Shown: positions 53,401 through 62,549, counted from the stretch's first letter. The stretch is DNA of 64,000 nucleotides from Endosaccharibacter trunci (GCA_024515975.1 JAMSKV010000002.1:283918-347917), one strand, 5' to 3'. Made by a program: numbers and translations. Notes: generated from the sequence alone by a model not told the origin.

Positions 53401-54357
53401 ATGTCCATCGGTATCAGCTTGATCGTCCTGCTAGCCGCGCTCTTGCATGCGAGCTGGAATGCATTGTTGCGCGCCGGTTCTGACCGTCTCTGGTCAATGA
53501 CGATAATGTGTGTGGCGATCGCGATCGTTTGCGCGGGGTTGGCTCCCTTCGTTCCAGCTCCGGCAAAAGCCAGCTGGGAATATGCGCTCCTCTCAGCGCT
53601 GCTCCATGTCGGCTACAATCTCTTTTTGGTGCGAACTTACCGGAGCGGAGATCTCGGGCAAACCTACCCTATCTCGCGCGGCTCCTCGCCCGTTCTCGTA
53701 TCGATCGGAGCGATGCTGTTCGCGGGCGAATTCCCCGATCCGATCGGCGCTTTCGGCGTCATGCTCGTTTCCGGAGGGATCGTATCGCTCGCTTTACAGG
53801 GGCGAACAATCGGATGGGGCAGCCTTCCCTACGCGCTTGGAACGGGATGCTTTATCGCCGCCTATAGCGTGACCGACGGCATCGGCGTCCGTCTGTCCGG
53901 CTCGCCGATCGGCTATACGGTCTGGATGTGCCTGCTGTGGGGCGTGATGGCGCCGCCCGTCTATGCGGTCTTGCGCGACTGGCGCAGCCTCGTGCGCGAT
54001 CGACGAGAGACTGCGATCGCCGCCGGTGGCGGGATCGTATCGCTCGTTGCCTACGGTATTGTGATCTTTGCCATGTCGTGGGGACCAATGGCATCGGTAT
54101 CGGCGCTCCGTGAAACCAGCGTCGTCTTCGCCGCGCTGATCGGCCGTATCTTTCTGAGTGAGCGGCTAACGACCTGGCGCATCGTTGCCTGCTGTGTGGT
54201 GGCGCTCGGCGCGATGCTCATCAGCCATGACGGTAGCGCCGGGCACGCTGCCCCGGCTGCTCACAGGTCTGATTTGCACTGGATGAGGATCGGCATGCAA
54301 TCGGACCCCGTAGCGCAACAGGTACTCGCGAACACGGCGGCTGCGCGTCACAGCTGA
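53401..54357 (+). CDS. EamA/DMT-family transporter
   Basis: 318 residues with ten hydrophobic helices in two EamA repeats: LIVLLAALLHASWNALLRAG at the start, GQTYPISRGSSPVLVSIGAM closing repeat one, and SALRETSVVFAALIGRIFLS plus ERLTTWRIVACCVVALGAML in repeat two. Drug/metabolite exporters of this kind move small metabolites or amino acids. A LysR tail fragment ends just 6 bases before its start. Confidence 0.85.
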   Translation: MSIGISLIVLLAALLHASWNALLRAGSDRLWSMTIMCVAIAIVCAGLAPFVPAPAKASWEYALLSALLHVGYNLFLVRTYRSGDLGQTYPISRGSSPVLVSIGAMLFAGEFPDPIGAFGVMLVSGGIVSLALQGRTIGWGSLPYALGTGCFIAAYSVTDGIGVRLSGSPIGYTVWMCLLWGVMAPPVYAVLRDWRSLVRDRRETAIAAGGGIVSLVAYGIVIFAMSWGPMASVSALRETSVVFAALIGRIFLSERLTTWRIVACCVVALGAMLISHDGSAGHAAPAAHRSDLHWMRIGMQSDPVAQQVLANTAAARHS

Positions 54358-54480
54358 CCAGCTGCGCGCTCACGCGGACTAGGTCGTGCTCCGCTCGGGT
54401 AGGAGGTGGTGACCGGCCACGCTCGCTTCTTTGGGTGCAACCGGACCATCTATGATCCTGACGCTACCTTCCGGTACCGG

Positions 54481-54980
54481 CCATGAAGCCCGGCAATCCG
54501 GAACGGTGCGCCCTTCGTGGACTTGGACCTGCCGACAGCACTGGCCAAGCTGAGGCGGCGCGTCTGAGATCAGGCGACGAGGCTGACCGGCGGTTCGTAC
54601 ACGTGCTGTCCAAGGTGCTTACCGACGCGCTGGACCTCGTTGAGGCCGCCGTTCGCGACGCGCCGGAGGACGGGACCGCCAGCGACGATGTCATCGCCAA
54701 CGTCCTGGTCCGGCGACGAGAGCCTTTTCAGGCTGAGGAGGTGGCGACCTCGCCAGCGTTGACCTCGGTGCACACTCCCATCGCGGACTGCGCCAGTTAC
54801 GACCTGCTGCGAGGCGGCCGTGCAGCGGCATGAGATGATCGCCGCCATGAGTATGCTGGGCCTGGGCGAGCAGCCTGTCGTTGCCCAAGCTCCTCGCGGC
54901 CGGCATAGAGGAGCCGCGAGTAACCTCCGAACGAAGATGCGCGCGGAGCGTGCGCCCCGGCCGAAGATCATTCACTTACC
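54481..54980 (+). pseudogene. IS21-type remnant (IstA C-terminus, possible IstB start)
   Basis: DRRFVHVLSKVLTDALDLVE, AAVRDAPEDGTASDDVIANV and LVRRREP followed by a YDLLRG end match the C-terminus of IS21-family IstA. A GTG at 54820 then opens MQRHEMIAAMSMLGLGEQ, which could be the start of IstB but soon loses similarity. The transposase core and both inverted repeats are absent. Confidence 0.6.
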
Positions 54981-55801
54981 GGCGCTCGATAGCGCTCGGC
55001 AAGCTCCGGCGCCTGCCCGGCGAAGGCTTCTAGATTAGCTTCGAAAACAGCGTCGAGCAAATCGGGCCTTTCGACGCCTGGAGCGCAAACGACCTCGCCA
55101 AGCTCAAGCCCCCGCAAGCTGGCGGTCACTACGTCGTCCGCCGACATGCGGGGCACAGCGCTGAGGTCCATCCCCTGACGTTCATGGAATTCGGTCGCTA
55201 CCACGCCGGGGCAGAGCGCCTGGACGCGCAGGCCGTGGGGTTTCAGCTCCTCGTGCATGGCTTGTGAAAGCGCGACAATATGGGCGAGCGTTGCGGTGTA
55301 TACGGCGCGGCGAAGCGGTAGCTTCTCAATGGACGCCGGACCGCTAAAGGCCAGCATGCCGGACACGTTGATGATGATACCCCGCCCCCTCATGACCATG
55401 CCGGGCGCCGCGGCCCGGGCCAGCAGCGTCGGAGCGACCACCTTGACGTGGAGAAGCTCGCTTGCCTTGTCGGCTGGCAAGGAGGTGAACGGCATGTAAT
55501 GGGCGACACCCGCATTATTTATGAGCAAGGTCAGGTCCTCGCTCGCACATATACCTGCGATCTTCTCTACACCGGCGTCAGAGCCGAGATCGGCGACGAG
55601 CGGCTGGATCTTGGCTTTTGGGAATTCGGCGACGAGCTCTTCCAGCCGGTCCCGGCGGCGACCCACGACGATGAGGTCGTAGCCCTTTGCGGCAAGTCGC
55701 CGGGCGAAAGCCCGTCCGATGCCGGAGGATGCGCCGGTGACGAGCGCCAGCCCCGCGCGGACTTCATCTCCGTGGTTAGCTATTTCCCTGGGGTCGTTCA
55801 T
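54968..55801 (-). CDS. SDR-family dehydrogenase
   Basis: 277 residues from the ATG at 55801 (MNDPREIANHG) with AAGAGAG upstream. TGASSGIG at about 23-30, NNAG at about 98-101, and INVSGMLAFSGP...; the expected YxxxK is replaced by a segment with RRAVYTATLAHIVAL, where Tyr is kept but the Lys four residues on is not obvious. If the Lys is really absent, catalysis may be altered. It is the third gene of a TetR-SDR-SDR operon, 44 bases after the second. Confidence 0.8.
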   Translation of the reverse strand: MNDPREIANHGDEVRAGLALVTGASSGIGRAFARRLAAKGYDLIVVGRRRDRLEELVAEFPKAKIQPLVADLGSDAGVEKIAGICASEDLTLLINNAGVAHYMPFTSLPADKASELLHVKVVAPTLLARAAAPGMVMRGRGIIINVSGMLAFSGPASIEKLPLRRAVYTATLAHIVALSQAMHEELKPHGLRVQALCPGVVATEFHERQGMDLSAVPRMSADDVVTASLRGLELGEVVCAPGVERPDLLDAVFEANLEAFAGQAPELAERYRAPVSE

Positions 55802-55845
55802 ATCGAACTCTCTTCGGTATAGGATTGTGCCCGGCACGACGCCGT

Positions 55846-56778
55846 TCAGGCCGGAACGGTGGATAGCAGGGCACGGGTCTCGGCGACGACACGATGCTGG
55901 AAGCTCGGATCCCTCGCGAGCACCGAGCCAAGCATCGGTTGTCCGCCGTCATCGAAATAGACGCCGCTCCGACCTTCCTCATTGATCAGCACCCTGGTGA
56001 GCAGGCCGGCGGCCCGCTTCGGCGTGCTCCAGTATTTGATGAAGGGGGCAAACAGGGTGAGGACATATTTCAAGACGAACCGGACGCCCGCAGGGGCTTC
56101 GCGTGCAAGCGCCGTGGCCGGAGTGAAACCGGGCTCAACCACGTTGATGCGCAGTCGCTGGTTTTCACGGGCGAGCTCTAACGCTGCGGCAAGAAGACAT
56201 TGCTTCGACGTGGCATAACCGTCCGCGCCAGGCATTGCCGACCCGCCGGGCTGCCATTCGCCGCGAGCGCTCGCTTCGACGGAGATGAAGCGGCCGCCGC
56301 GGTATCCGGCCGCGACAGCCGGCTTTCGCTCCGGATCTTCGACACCTGAGGCGACAAAGACGACGTTCGCGCCATCGGAAAGATGCGGCATGAGCGCTTC
56401 CGTCAGGGCGAACGGACCGAGGTGGTTTGTTGCGAACGTCTTGTCCCAGCCCTGGGCGTTCATCGTTCCGGGCGCCCCGTGGATGCCGGCGTTGTTCAGC
56501 AAGCCGGCGATCGGACGCCGAAGGGCGATGATCTCAGCCGCCGCGCGCCGCACACGCACGATGTCAGAGAGATCGCAGACCACGGACGTAGCGTGCTGCC
56601 CCTTCCTTTCGATAGCCTGTCGGACCTCCTCAAGCTTCTTTGCGTCGCGTCCGACCAGCACGATGGCCCCGCGCTTGGCCAGTTCGAGTGCCGTCGCGCG
56701 CCCTATGCCGGAGGTCGGGCCCGTGACGATGTACGTTGCTCCGCGCGATGAAGCGCCATTTGATCCAGCCGTTGCCAT
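55846..56778 (-). CDS. SDR-family oxidoreductase (retinol-dehydrogenase-like)
   Basis: 310 residues: TGPTSGIG at 19-26, LLNNAGIHGAPG, TNHLGPFALTEAL and an active-site YATSK. The sequence style (NHLGPFALT, INVVEPGFTPATAL) is that of the retinol-dehydrogenase/WWOX-like SDR group that reduces bulky lipophilic carbonyls. It follows the TetR gene after 47 bases on the same strand. In that gap TACTCA occurs twice 14 bp apart (56802 and 56816). Confidence 0.85.
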   Translation of the reverse strand: MATAGSNGASSRGATYIVTGPTSGIGRATALELAKRGAIVLVGRDAKKLEEVRQAIERKGQHATSVVCDLSDIVRVRRAAAEIIALRRPIAGLLNNAGIHGAPGTMNAQGWDKTFATNHLGPFALTEALMPHLSDGANVVFVASGVEDPERKPAVAAGYRGGRFISVEASARGEWQPGGSAMPGADGYATSKQCLLAAALELARENQRLRINVVEPGFTPATALAREAPAGVRFVLKYVLTLFAPFIKYWSTPKRAAGLLTRVLINEEGRSGVYFDDGGQPMLGSVLARDPSFQHRVVAETRALLSTVPA

Positions 56779-56825
56779 ATCTGTCTCCTTTAATGCCTGT
56801 CTACTCAGTCATTTATACTCAAAAT

Positions 56826-57392
56826 TTAGTTCAGCATTCTCCAGAGGCCATCGAAGCCTGTTATGCAGTGCGTCTCGGCGTTGGCCGGGTCAGCGATCAT
56901 GTAGTCCATCGTCGTGTCCGCCAATGCGCTCATCAGGGCCGCGACAAACCCCAGAGGGGCATTGCGCAACGCTCCGTTCTTGCGGCTTCGGTCGAGCAAG
57001 GTGGCCACGCCAAGCATCGCCTGTTGGCCGATCTTCCGACTCTCAGGGGTGACGTCATCCGCGACGCCTAGATGCGCGAGGGCCCGACGCTTCTCAGGGC
57101 ACGCGGTCGCCCAGCGCGCCCAATTTCGCCAGGTATGCAGGAACTGGCTGCGAATGTCGCTGTCGCGTGGAAGTCCTTCCAGCCCCACCACGGCCATCTC
57201 GGTTTTGAGCTCGATATAGAGCTGGTTCATCAATTCGGCCTTGTTCTCGAAATAGGTGAACAGCGAACCATTTGAGACGCCGGCCTCCTTCGCGATCGTC
57301 GCCGTTGCTGCGCCGAGCCCTTGCGCCGCGATCACGCGGATCGCGGCCGATATTATCTCGCTCCGTTTCTCGTCGCTCCGAGGCCGGGCCAT
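56826..57392 (-). CDS. TetR-family transcriptional regulator
   Basis: 188 residues from the ATG at 57392, GGGGAG upstream. HTH: TATIAKEAGVSNGSLFTYFE preceded by RVIAAQGLGAATA. It is the first gene of its operon with the two SDR genes downstream on the same strand, so autoregulation is expected. Confidence 0.88.
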   Translation of the reverse strand: MARPRSDEKRSEIISAAIRVIAAQGLGAATATIAKEAGVSNGSLFTYFENKAELMNQLYIELKTEMAVVGLEGLPRDSDIRSQFLHTWRNWARWATACPEKRRALAHLGVADDVTPESRKIGQQAMLGVATLLDRSRKNGALRNAPLGFVAALMSALADTTMDYMIADPANAETHCITGFDGLWRMLN

Positions 57393-57416
57393 ATCACTTG
57401 CTCCCCTTTGGCAGGG

Positions 57417-57445
57417 AAGGTATAGGAGAGCGTCCAGTCGGTCAA
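57417..57445 (-). promoter_or_regulatory. possible promoter of the TetR-SDR-SDR operon
   Basis: On the minus strand TTGACC (-35 like) is followed after 17 bases by TACCTT, or after 15 by TATACC, ending about 25 bases before the TetR start. This is consensus matching only. Confidence 0.35.
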
Positions 57446-57483
57446 TTGCGCTTGGGTGAAGTTCGGCAGGATAGGCAAGAGAG

Positions 57484-58096
57484 GACACACTCGATAAAGC
57501 CGCCCCTGATGATGAGCGAATGAAAACGTCCTTTCCGCCTTGGCAAAATCCTAAACTCGGAAGACAGGAAATAAATACGTAACTGGTACAACGCCGTCGC
57601 ACGCGACATGGACGCGGCAGTGACCCTCAGCGGCGAGGAGGACGAGCTCGGCTTCACCGATGTCACCACCCGCGGGGATGCTCCTCACGGCCTGCCGAAC
57701 CCTTTTTCCCAGCCCTCAACGCATCAATAAGCTGATGTCTGATAGCGAGCCAACGCCGAGGCGGGCCGTGCGGGCAGGGGTTGAAGGCAAGCGTCCCCAC
57801 GGACTGACGATGGTTATCCGGAAGTTCAGACAAGAGCCTCGACGGACCTCGTCGAGTTTCGAGATTTGAGATTAGCGGTCATTACGTCTCAGCATCGCAG
57901 CCTGAGGCAGGCAGCGGAACCCATCAATATTCGTCAGTCCACTCTTAGCCGCCGCTTAAGAGATCTCGAATATTGCCTCGGGTCAGTACTTTTCGAGCAG
58001 ACCAGTGGCGGGACTCGACCGACCATTGAAGGCCAAGAGTTCTCGAAGCGGCGAAACGCATCATCGAAGAAGCCGATGCGATTGCTGTTCGGTTGC
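57484..58096 (+). pseudogene. decayed partial copy of the hydrolase-monooxygenase-lysR module
   Basis: Two stretches of the intact module at 60.1-62.9 kb are fused here. 57484-57672 aligns with 60126-60312, that is the last codons of the Gfo/Idh gene (CACACTCGATAAAGCC) and the start of the SGNH hydrolase gene. 57673-58096 aligns with about 62490-62913, the end of the FAD monooxygenase gene and the N-terminal half of the LysR gene (identical over long runs such as GAGATTTGAGATTAGCGG). About 2.2 kb between is deleted. Small indels break all frames, so nothing is expected to be expressed. Confidence 0.85.
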
Positions 58097-58242
58097 CCTT
58101 ACCTCCGCACCAGCTAACAGGTTTGCGGCCTAGCTCTGGGCTTTTCTCCGGCAGCGGTACGGGCAGCCGGCAAGCGTCGCTGACCATCGCAGGATTGCCG
58201 CTGCGGGGAGGTTGCGAAACCGGGCGTAGCGCTGCTTGATCA

Positions 58243-58917
58243 CTAGTTGGACGAGCGAAGGCCACTGAGAAAGAGCTTGATGCCCGCAAGAAAGTCTGCG
58301 CGGTCATCATGATCTGGTAACTGATCAGCAATATCACACGTGAATGGATAATCCTTCCGATCGAGTTGAGACCATGTGATCGCCAGAGACTCTAGGAAAG
58401 TAGACCTGCAGAGACCGCGCGCGCGCGTGAACTGCGCATTGGCGGCATTCTGACGACTGACGCCCACGATGTAGTTGAGCAGGGCGCATACCGCCTGCCA
58501 CTCTTCGCCATCCGTGACGTGAAGAGCGCGAACTTGCTGGCCAATGCGTTCAAGAATGCGAACCACGGGCATTTGCCCCGGAGCGTGTGTGAGCGCGGCT
58601 CCAACCCACGGATGGGCGTCGATTGCATCGAACAAGCTCAGCGAGAGCGCGCAGATGGCGTCTTCCGGCGGCATCCCGAGCACTGGCGCGTCAACCGCAT
58701 GCGCGACGATAGCGTCACAGGCAGCGGTTAGCAGTTCGCTCTTACTGTCGATGTGCCAGTAGATTGCTCCTGGGCCAGTGGCTAGGCGGTCGGACAGGGC
58801 GCGGAAGGTCAGGCCCTCCTCACCATCGCCGTCGAGGATTTCGATAGACGCCTTGATGATGCGCTCACGAGAGAGCGATTCCTGCCGCCGTTCGGCGGTG
58901 CGCGTTTTCTTGCCCAT
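58243..58917 (-). CDS. TetR-family regulator of the Gfo/Idh module
   Basis: 224 residues from the ATG at 58917. HTH: LTFRALSDRLATGPGAIYWH with the C-terminal TetR_C-type domain (EEWQAVCALLNYIVGVSRQN). It is divergent from the Gfo/Idh-type gene at 59044; three TGGAA-N5-TTCCA sites fill the space between. Confidence 0.88.
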   Translation of the reverse strand: MGKKTRTAERRQESLSRERIIKASIEILDGDGEEGLTFRALSDRLATGPGAIYWHIDSKSELLTAACDAIVAHAVDAPVLGMPPEDAICALSLSLFDAIDAHPWVGAALTHAPGQMPVVRILERIGQQVRALHVTDGEEWQAVCALLNYIVGVSRQNAANAQFTRARGLCRSTFLESLAITWSQLDRKDYPFTCDIADQLPDHDDRADFLAGIKLFLSGLRSSN

Positions 58918-58936
58918 CCCCCTTTTATGACAGACA

Positions 58937-58996
58937 TGGAACGCCGTTCCAAGTTGACACTTATGGAATTCCGTTCCAGCATGGAATGGCGTTCCA
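58937..58996. promoter_or_regulatory. three TGGAA-N5-TTCCA operators with TTGACA
   Basis: TGGAACGCCGTTCCA (58937-58951), TGGAATTCCGTTCCA (58964-58978) and TGGAATGGCGTTCCA (58982-58996) share TGGAAnnnCGTTCCA; centres are 27 and 18 bp apart. A TTGACA at 58954-58959 could be the -35 of the rightward promoter, with sites 2 and 3 covering its spacer, -10 and start. Binding by the adjacent TetR protein would then repress the module. Confidence 0.75.
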
Positions 58997-59043
58997 CAAC
59001 CGTCGCCGCCGTTCAATGCGCCGGGTCATGAAGGATCAAAGCG

Positions 59044-60147
59044 ATGACTGCGAGGCGTTTCCGTATCGGCATTGTAGGCCTCGAGCCGGGCAGGAGTTGG
59101 GCCGCGCGCGCTCACGTGCCGGCTCTTAGCGCGTTATCTGACAGCTTCGAGATTGCGGGCGCCGCCAACACCAGCTTGGAAAGCGCCCAGCGTGCCGCTG
59201 CTGAGATCGGTCTGCCGAAAGCCTATACGAATGTTGCCGAATTGGTGGCGGATGCCGAGGTGGACATCGTCGCCGTCACGGTGAAGGTGTTGCATCACCT
59301 CGAAATAGCCAAAGCGGCAATCGAGGCAGGCAAGCACGTCTACTGCGAATGGCCGCTCGGTAACGGCCTCGCCGAGGCGGAGGAGATTGCAGCGCTCGCC
59401 AAGGCGAAGGGCGTGCTGGGCGTTGTCGGCACGCAGGCCCGTGTCGCGCCCGAGATCCAGTATCTGAAGCAATTGATTGCCGATGGTTTCATCGGAGAGG
59501 TGCTGTCGACGACGTTGGTAGCCCGCGGTGGCGGCTGGGGTGGTATTGTGCCGGACAAGAAAAATGGCGCCTACCTTCTCGACGATGCCGGTGGCGCAAC
59601 CATGCTCACAATTCCGGTCGGGCATACACTTGCCGGATTGACGGACGTGCTGGGCCCAATCGCACAGCTGTCGTCGGTATTGGCCACCCGCCGCACGGCC
59701 GCGGTCGTCGCAGGAACCGGCGAGACGCTGCCTGTCACCACCGCTGACCAGGTGCTGGTCAGCGGCGTCCTTGTCAGCGGCGCGCCCATTTCCGTCCACT
59801 ACGTCGGCGGTATGCCGCGAGACGGCGCGGGCCTGTTGTGGGAGATCAACGGCACGCAGGGTGATATCCGGGTGAAGGGCCCGTTTGGACACGCCCAGCT
59901 CGTGCCCCTCACGCTTGAGGCGGCACGCGGTGACGAGAAAGCCTTTCAGCGGCTTGAGGTTCCCGCTTCATATCTCGGTGGCCTGCCGTCGGACCCCGCG
60001 CATGGAAACGTCGCGCGCAACTATGCGCGTATGGCACGTGATCTGCGCGACGGCACCCGTACAGCGCCGACGTTCGACGATGCTGTTGTGCTCCACCGCG
60101 TCATCGCAGCGATCGAGACAGCGGCGACACACTCGATAAAGCCGTGA
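59044..60147 (+). CDS. Gfo/Idh/MocA-family protein, Gal80-like
   Basis: 367 residues. Rossmann start FRIGIVGLEPGRSWAARAHV, then AEVDIVAVTVKVLHHLEIAK and HVYCEWPLGNGLAEAEEIAA at about 98-116. In most Gfo/Idh oxidoreductases this last motif is EKP with a catalytic Lys; here it is Glu-Trp-Pro, as in Gal80-type proteins (fungal Gal80 has EWA from memory), so the protein may bind NAD(P) without normal dehydrogenase chemistry. It heads a four-gene run with an SGNH hydrolase, an FAD monooxygenase and a LysR regulator. Confidence 0.85.
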   Translation: MTARRFRIGIVGLEPGRSWAARAHVPALSALSDSFEIAGAANTSLESAQRAAAEIGLPKAYTNVAELVADAEVDIVAVTVKVLHHLEIAKAAIEAGKHVYCEWPLGNGLAEAEEIAALAKAKGVLGVVGTQARVAPEIQYLKQLIADGFIGEVLSTTLVARGGGWGGIVPDKKNGAYLLDDAGGATMLTIPVGHTLAGLTDVLGPIAQLSSVLATRRTAAVVAGTGETLPVTTADQVLVSGVLVSGAPISVHYVGGMPRDGAGLLWEINGTQGDIRVKGPFGHAQLVPLTLEAARGDEKAFQRLEVPASYLGGLPSDPAHGNVARNYARMARDLRDGTRTAPTFDDAVVLHRVIAAIETAATHSIKP

Positions 60148-60209
60148 TTACGAGCGAACCAAAACGTCCCTTCGGCCTCGGCGAACGCCTCGGAAGAAAG
60201 GATAAATCC

Positions 60210-61412
60210 ATGACTGAAGCGACCCCGTGGTACGCGACATGGACGCAAGCAGTCACCGACTTCCGCAGCGAGGAGGCCGAGGGAGGCTTCGGCAATGTCA
60301 CCGTCCGCATGACCGCGCCGGCGAGCCTCAGCGGCAGCCGCGTTCGCGTGGAGCTGAGCAATCGTTTCGGCGATGAGCCTGTTCGGATCGGACGGGGTGC
60401 GATCGGGATTGGCGACCGTTTCTCCGAAGTCGCGTTCGACGGCCTCTCCTCAACAGAGATCCCGCCCGGCGCGTCGCGGTGGACCGATCCTATCGACTTG
60501 GCCGTTCGGCACAGTGACGAGCTTGTCGTCGATCTCTATCTCCCCGAGCCGACACCCTATGCCACAGCGGCCGGGTTCAGCTTCAGCCGGTCTTCTCTTG
60601 GGGACTTCGTGGGAGCGTGCTCGTTCCCACTCGAAGGCACGGCGCCGCACACCGTCGATCAATCCCGCGAATATCCGGCCGCGAATACCGGTGCCGAGAG
60701 CGAGCCTGAGGGAACCGGCTGGTCGCTTCCACCGGGAGGTCCATTTCTGCGCGCCATCGAGGTTGCCGGGGTCGAAGCTAGGGCCGTGATCGTGGCTCTC
60801 GGGGCATCGAGCACCGCCATGGGATGGCCGCAGTACACCGCCGCCCTCCTTCCGGCCGACGCGAAAATCGCCGTCGCAAATCGGGGTATCGCGGGGAACC
60901 GCATTCGTCTCGACGCGCCGCAGTCGACTCCTTCCTGGGGACGGTCGGGATTGTCTCGTTTCGATGAGGATGTGCTCGGAACCGCCGGCGCCACGCACCT
61001 GGTGATCGCCTATAACAGCAACGACTGGGGTCTTCCCGGTCGCGTTACGCCCATGACGGAAATGCCGTCGGTCGACCAGTTGATCGAGGGATACCAGGAA
61101 CTCATCGACCGCGCCCGGGCAGCAGGACTGGAGGTTATCCTTGCCACGGTGATGCCCCTCGCACCCGAATTGCTGGCCGAACCCAAACGAGAAGACATGC
61201 GTCAGGCATTGAACGCGTGGATTCGCAGGTCGGGCCACATCGTCGTCGACTTCGATGCCGCGGTTCGATGTAAATCAAACCCCTCCCGTCTCACGGCGAA
61301 ATATGCAGCTCCCGACGACACGCATCCCAGCGTGAACGGTTCGAAGCGCCTCGCACAGGCGATGGTTGAAGTTCTTCAGCGATTGAAACTCTGGCCGGTG
61401 GAGGACGTGTGA
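60210..61412 (+). CDS. SGNH/GDSL-family hydrolase with GAS variant
   Basis: 400 residues; the ATG at 60210 follows AAAGGATAAATCC (an in-frame ATT/ATG-like upstream start at 60144 would overlap the previous gene). An N-terminal beta-rich domain (1-185) precedes the SGNH hydrolase domain. Block I reads VIVALGASSTAMGW: Ser200 is kept but the usual GDS is GAS. Block II GIAGNR has Gly226 and Asn230, block III is AYNSNDWG, block V DDTHPS supplies Asp and His. No signal peptide, so a cytosolic esterase or acyl/glycoside deacetylase. Its stop overlaps the monooxygenase start (GTGA). Confidence 0.85.
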   Translation: MTEATPWYATWTQAVTDFRSEEAEGGFGNVTVRMTAPASLSGSRVRVELSNRFGDEPVRIGRGAIGIGDRFSEVAFDGLSSTEIPPGASRWTDPIDLAVRHSDELVVDLYLPEPTPYATAAGFSFSRSSLGDFVGACSFPLEGTAPHTVDQSREYPAANTGAESEPEGTGWSLPPGGPFLRAIEVAGVEARAVIVALGASSTAMGWPQYTAALLPADAKIAVANRGIAGNRIRLDAPQSTPSWGRSGLSRFDEDVLGTAGATHLVIAYNSNDWGLPGRVTPMTEMPSVDQLIEGYQELIDRARAAGLEVILATVMPLAPELLAEPKREDMRQALNAWIRRSGHIVVDFDAAVRCKSNPSRLTAKYAAPDDTHPSVNGSKRLAQAMVEVLQRLKLWPVEDV

Positions 61413-62545
61413 ACACCCCAATCACGATTATCGGCGCCGGGCTCGGCGGTCTCATGCTCGCTCGCGTTCTCCACGTTCACGGAATCGCTTCGACGATCTA
61501 CGAGGCGGAGGTCTCGCCCGATGTACGGACGCAGGGCGGCCAGCTCGATATTCACGACTACAACGGCCAGCTCGCGCTCAAGGCCGCGGGCCTTTTCGAT
61601 GAATTCACCACGATCATTCACGCTGGTGGCGAGGCGACGCGTGTGCTCGATAAGCACGGGACCGTCTTGCTGGATGAGCCCGATGACGGGACAGGTAACC
61701 GTCCAGAGGTCCAGCGAGGAGACCTGCGTCGGATTCTGCTCAACTCGCTTCCTGCCGACACAATTCGGTGGGGGCATAGACTCGCTTCCGTGTCTCCGCT
61801 CGGGAGCGGACGGCATCTGCTGACTTTCAGCGATGGTGGGACCATGACGAGCGATATTCTGGTCGGCGCCGATGGCGCCTGGTCGAAAGTCCGGTCGCTT
61901 CTTTCGACGGCGAGGCCGGCCTATGTCGGAACCTCATTCATCGAAACCTACCTGTTCGACGCCTACGTCCGTCACGAGGCAAGCGCCGATGCAGTCGGCG
62001 CCGGCGCCCTTTTCGCGCTCGCTCCGGAAAAGGGGATTCTGGCCCACCGTGAGGCGAATGGTGTGCTGCACACCTATGTGGCGTTGAACAAACCGGAAGA
62101 CTGGCTGGACCGCATCGATTTCTCGGATGCGACCGCCGCACGGGCGCAGGTCGCCAAGGAATTCGAGGGATGGGCTCCTGCACTGACAGCGCTCATTACC
62201 GATGGTGAGACTGACCCCATACCGCGCAAGATTTATGGGCTTCCGGTCGATCACACCTGGGGCCGAGTCCCTGGCGTTACTCTCCTCGGCGACGCAGCGC
62301 ATCTGATGTCGCCCTTCGCGGGTGAAGGGGCAAACCTCGCGATGTTTGATGGCGCTGAACTCGGCAAAGCCATAGCTACAAATGCTGGAGATATGGAAGC
62401 TGCGCTGTGCGCCTATGAGGCAGAGTTGTTTCGCAGAAGCGCATCCGCTGCCGCGGAAGCGGAGCGGAACCTGAAGCTGTGCTTCGACGACAACGCTCCT
62501 CACAGCCTGCTGGACCTTTTTTCCCAATCCTCAACGCATCAATAA
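61409..62545 (+). CDS. FAD-dependent monooxygenase, TetX-like group
   Basis: 378 residues from a GTG overlapping the hydrolase stop. FAD motifs: ITIIGAGLGGLMLARVLHVH (5-24), RGDLRRILLNSL near 110, and LGDAAHLMSPFAGEGANLAM near 295. GGQLDIHDYNGQLALKAAGL matches the GGxLDLH...GQ region of Tet(X) tetracycline destructases. Members of this group hydroxylate diverse phenolic or polyketide-like compounds; tetracycline activity cannot be claimed. It is the likely core enzyme of the module. Confidence 0.88.
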   Translation: MNTPITIIGAGLGGLMLARVLHVHGIASTIYEAEVSPDVRTQGGQLDIHDYNGQLALKAAGLFDEFTTIIHAGGEATRVLDKHGTVLLDEPDDGTGNRPEVQRGDLRRILLNSLPADTIRWGHRLASVSPLGSGRHLLTFSDGGTMTSDILVGADGAWSKVRSLLSTARPAYVGTSFIETYLFDAYVRHEASADAVGAGALFALAPEKGILAHREANGVLHTYVALNKPEDWLDRIDFSDATAARAQVAKEFEGWAPALTALITDGETDPIPRKIYGLPVDHTWGRVPGVTLLGDAAHLMSPFAGEGANLAMFDGAELGKAIATNAGDMEAALCAYEAELFRRSASAAAEAERNLKLCFDDNAPHSLLDLFSQSSTHQ

Positions 62546-62549
62546 GCGG

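Noticed and set aside
61409..62545. Calling the FAD monooxygenase a tetracycline-resistance gene
   Set aside because: Only group-level motifs are shared with Tet(X); the substrate-binding residues cannot be judged by eye and the neighbours suggest another substrate.
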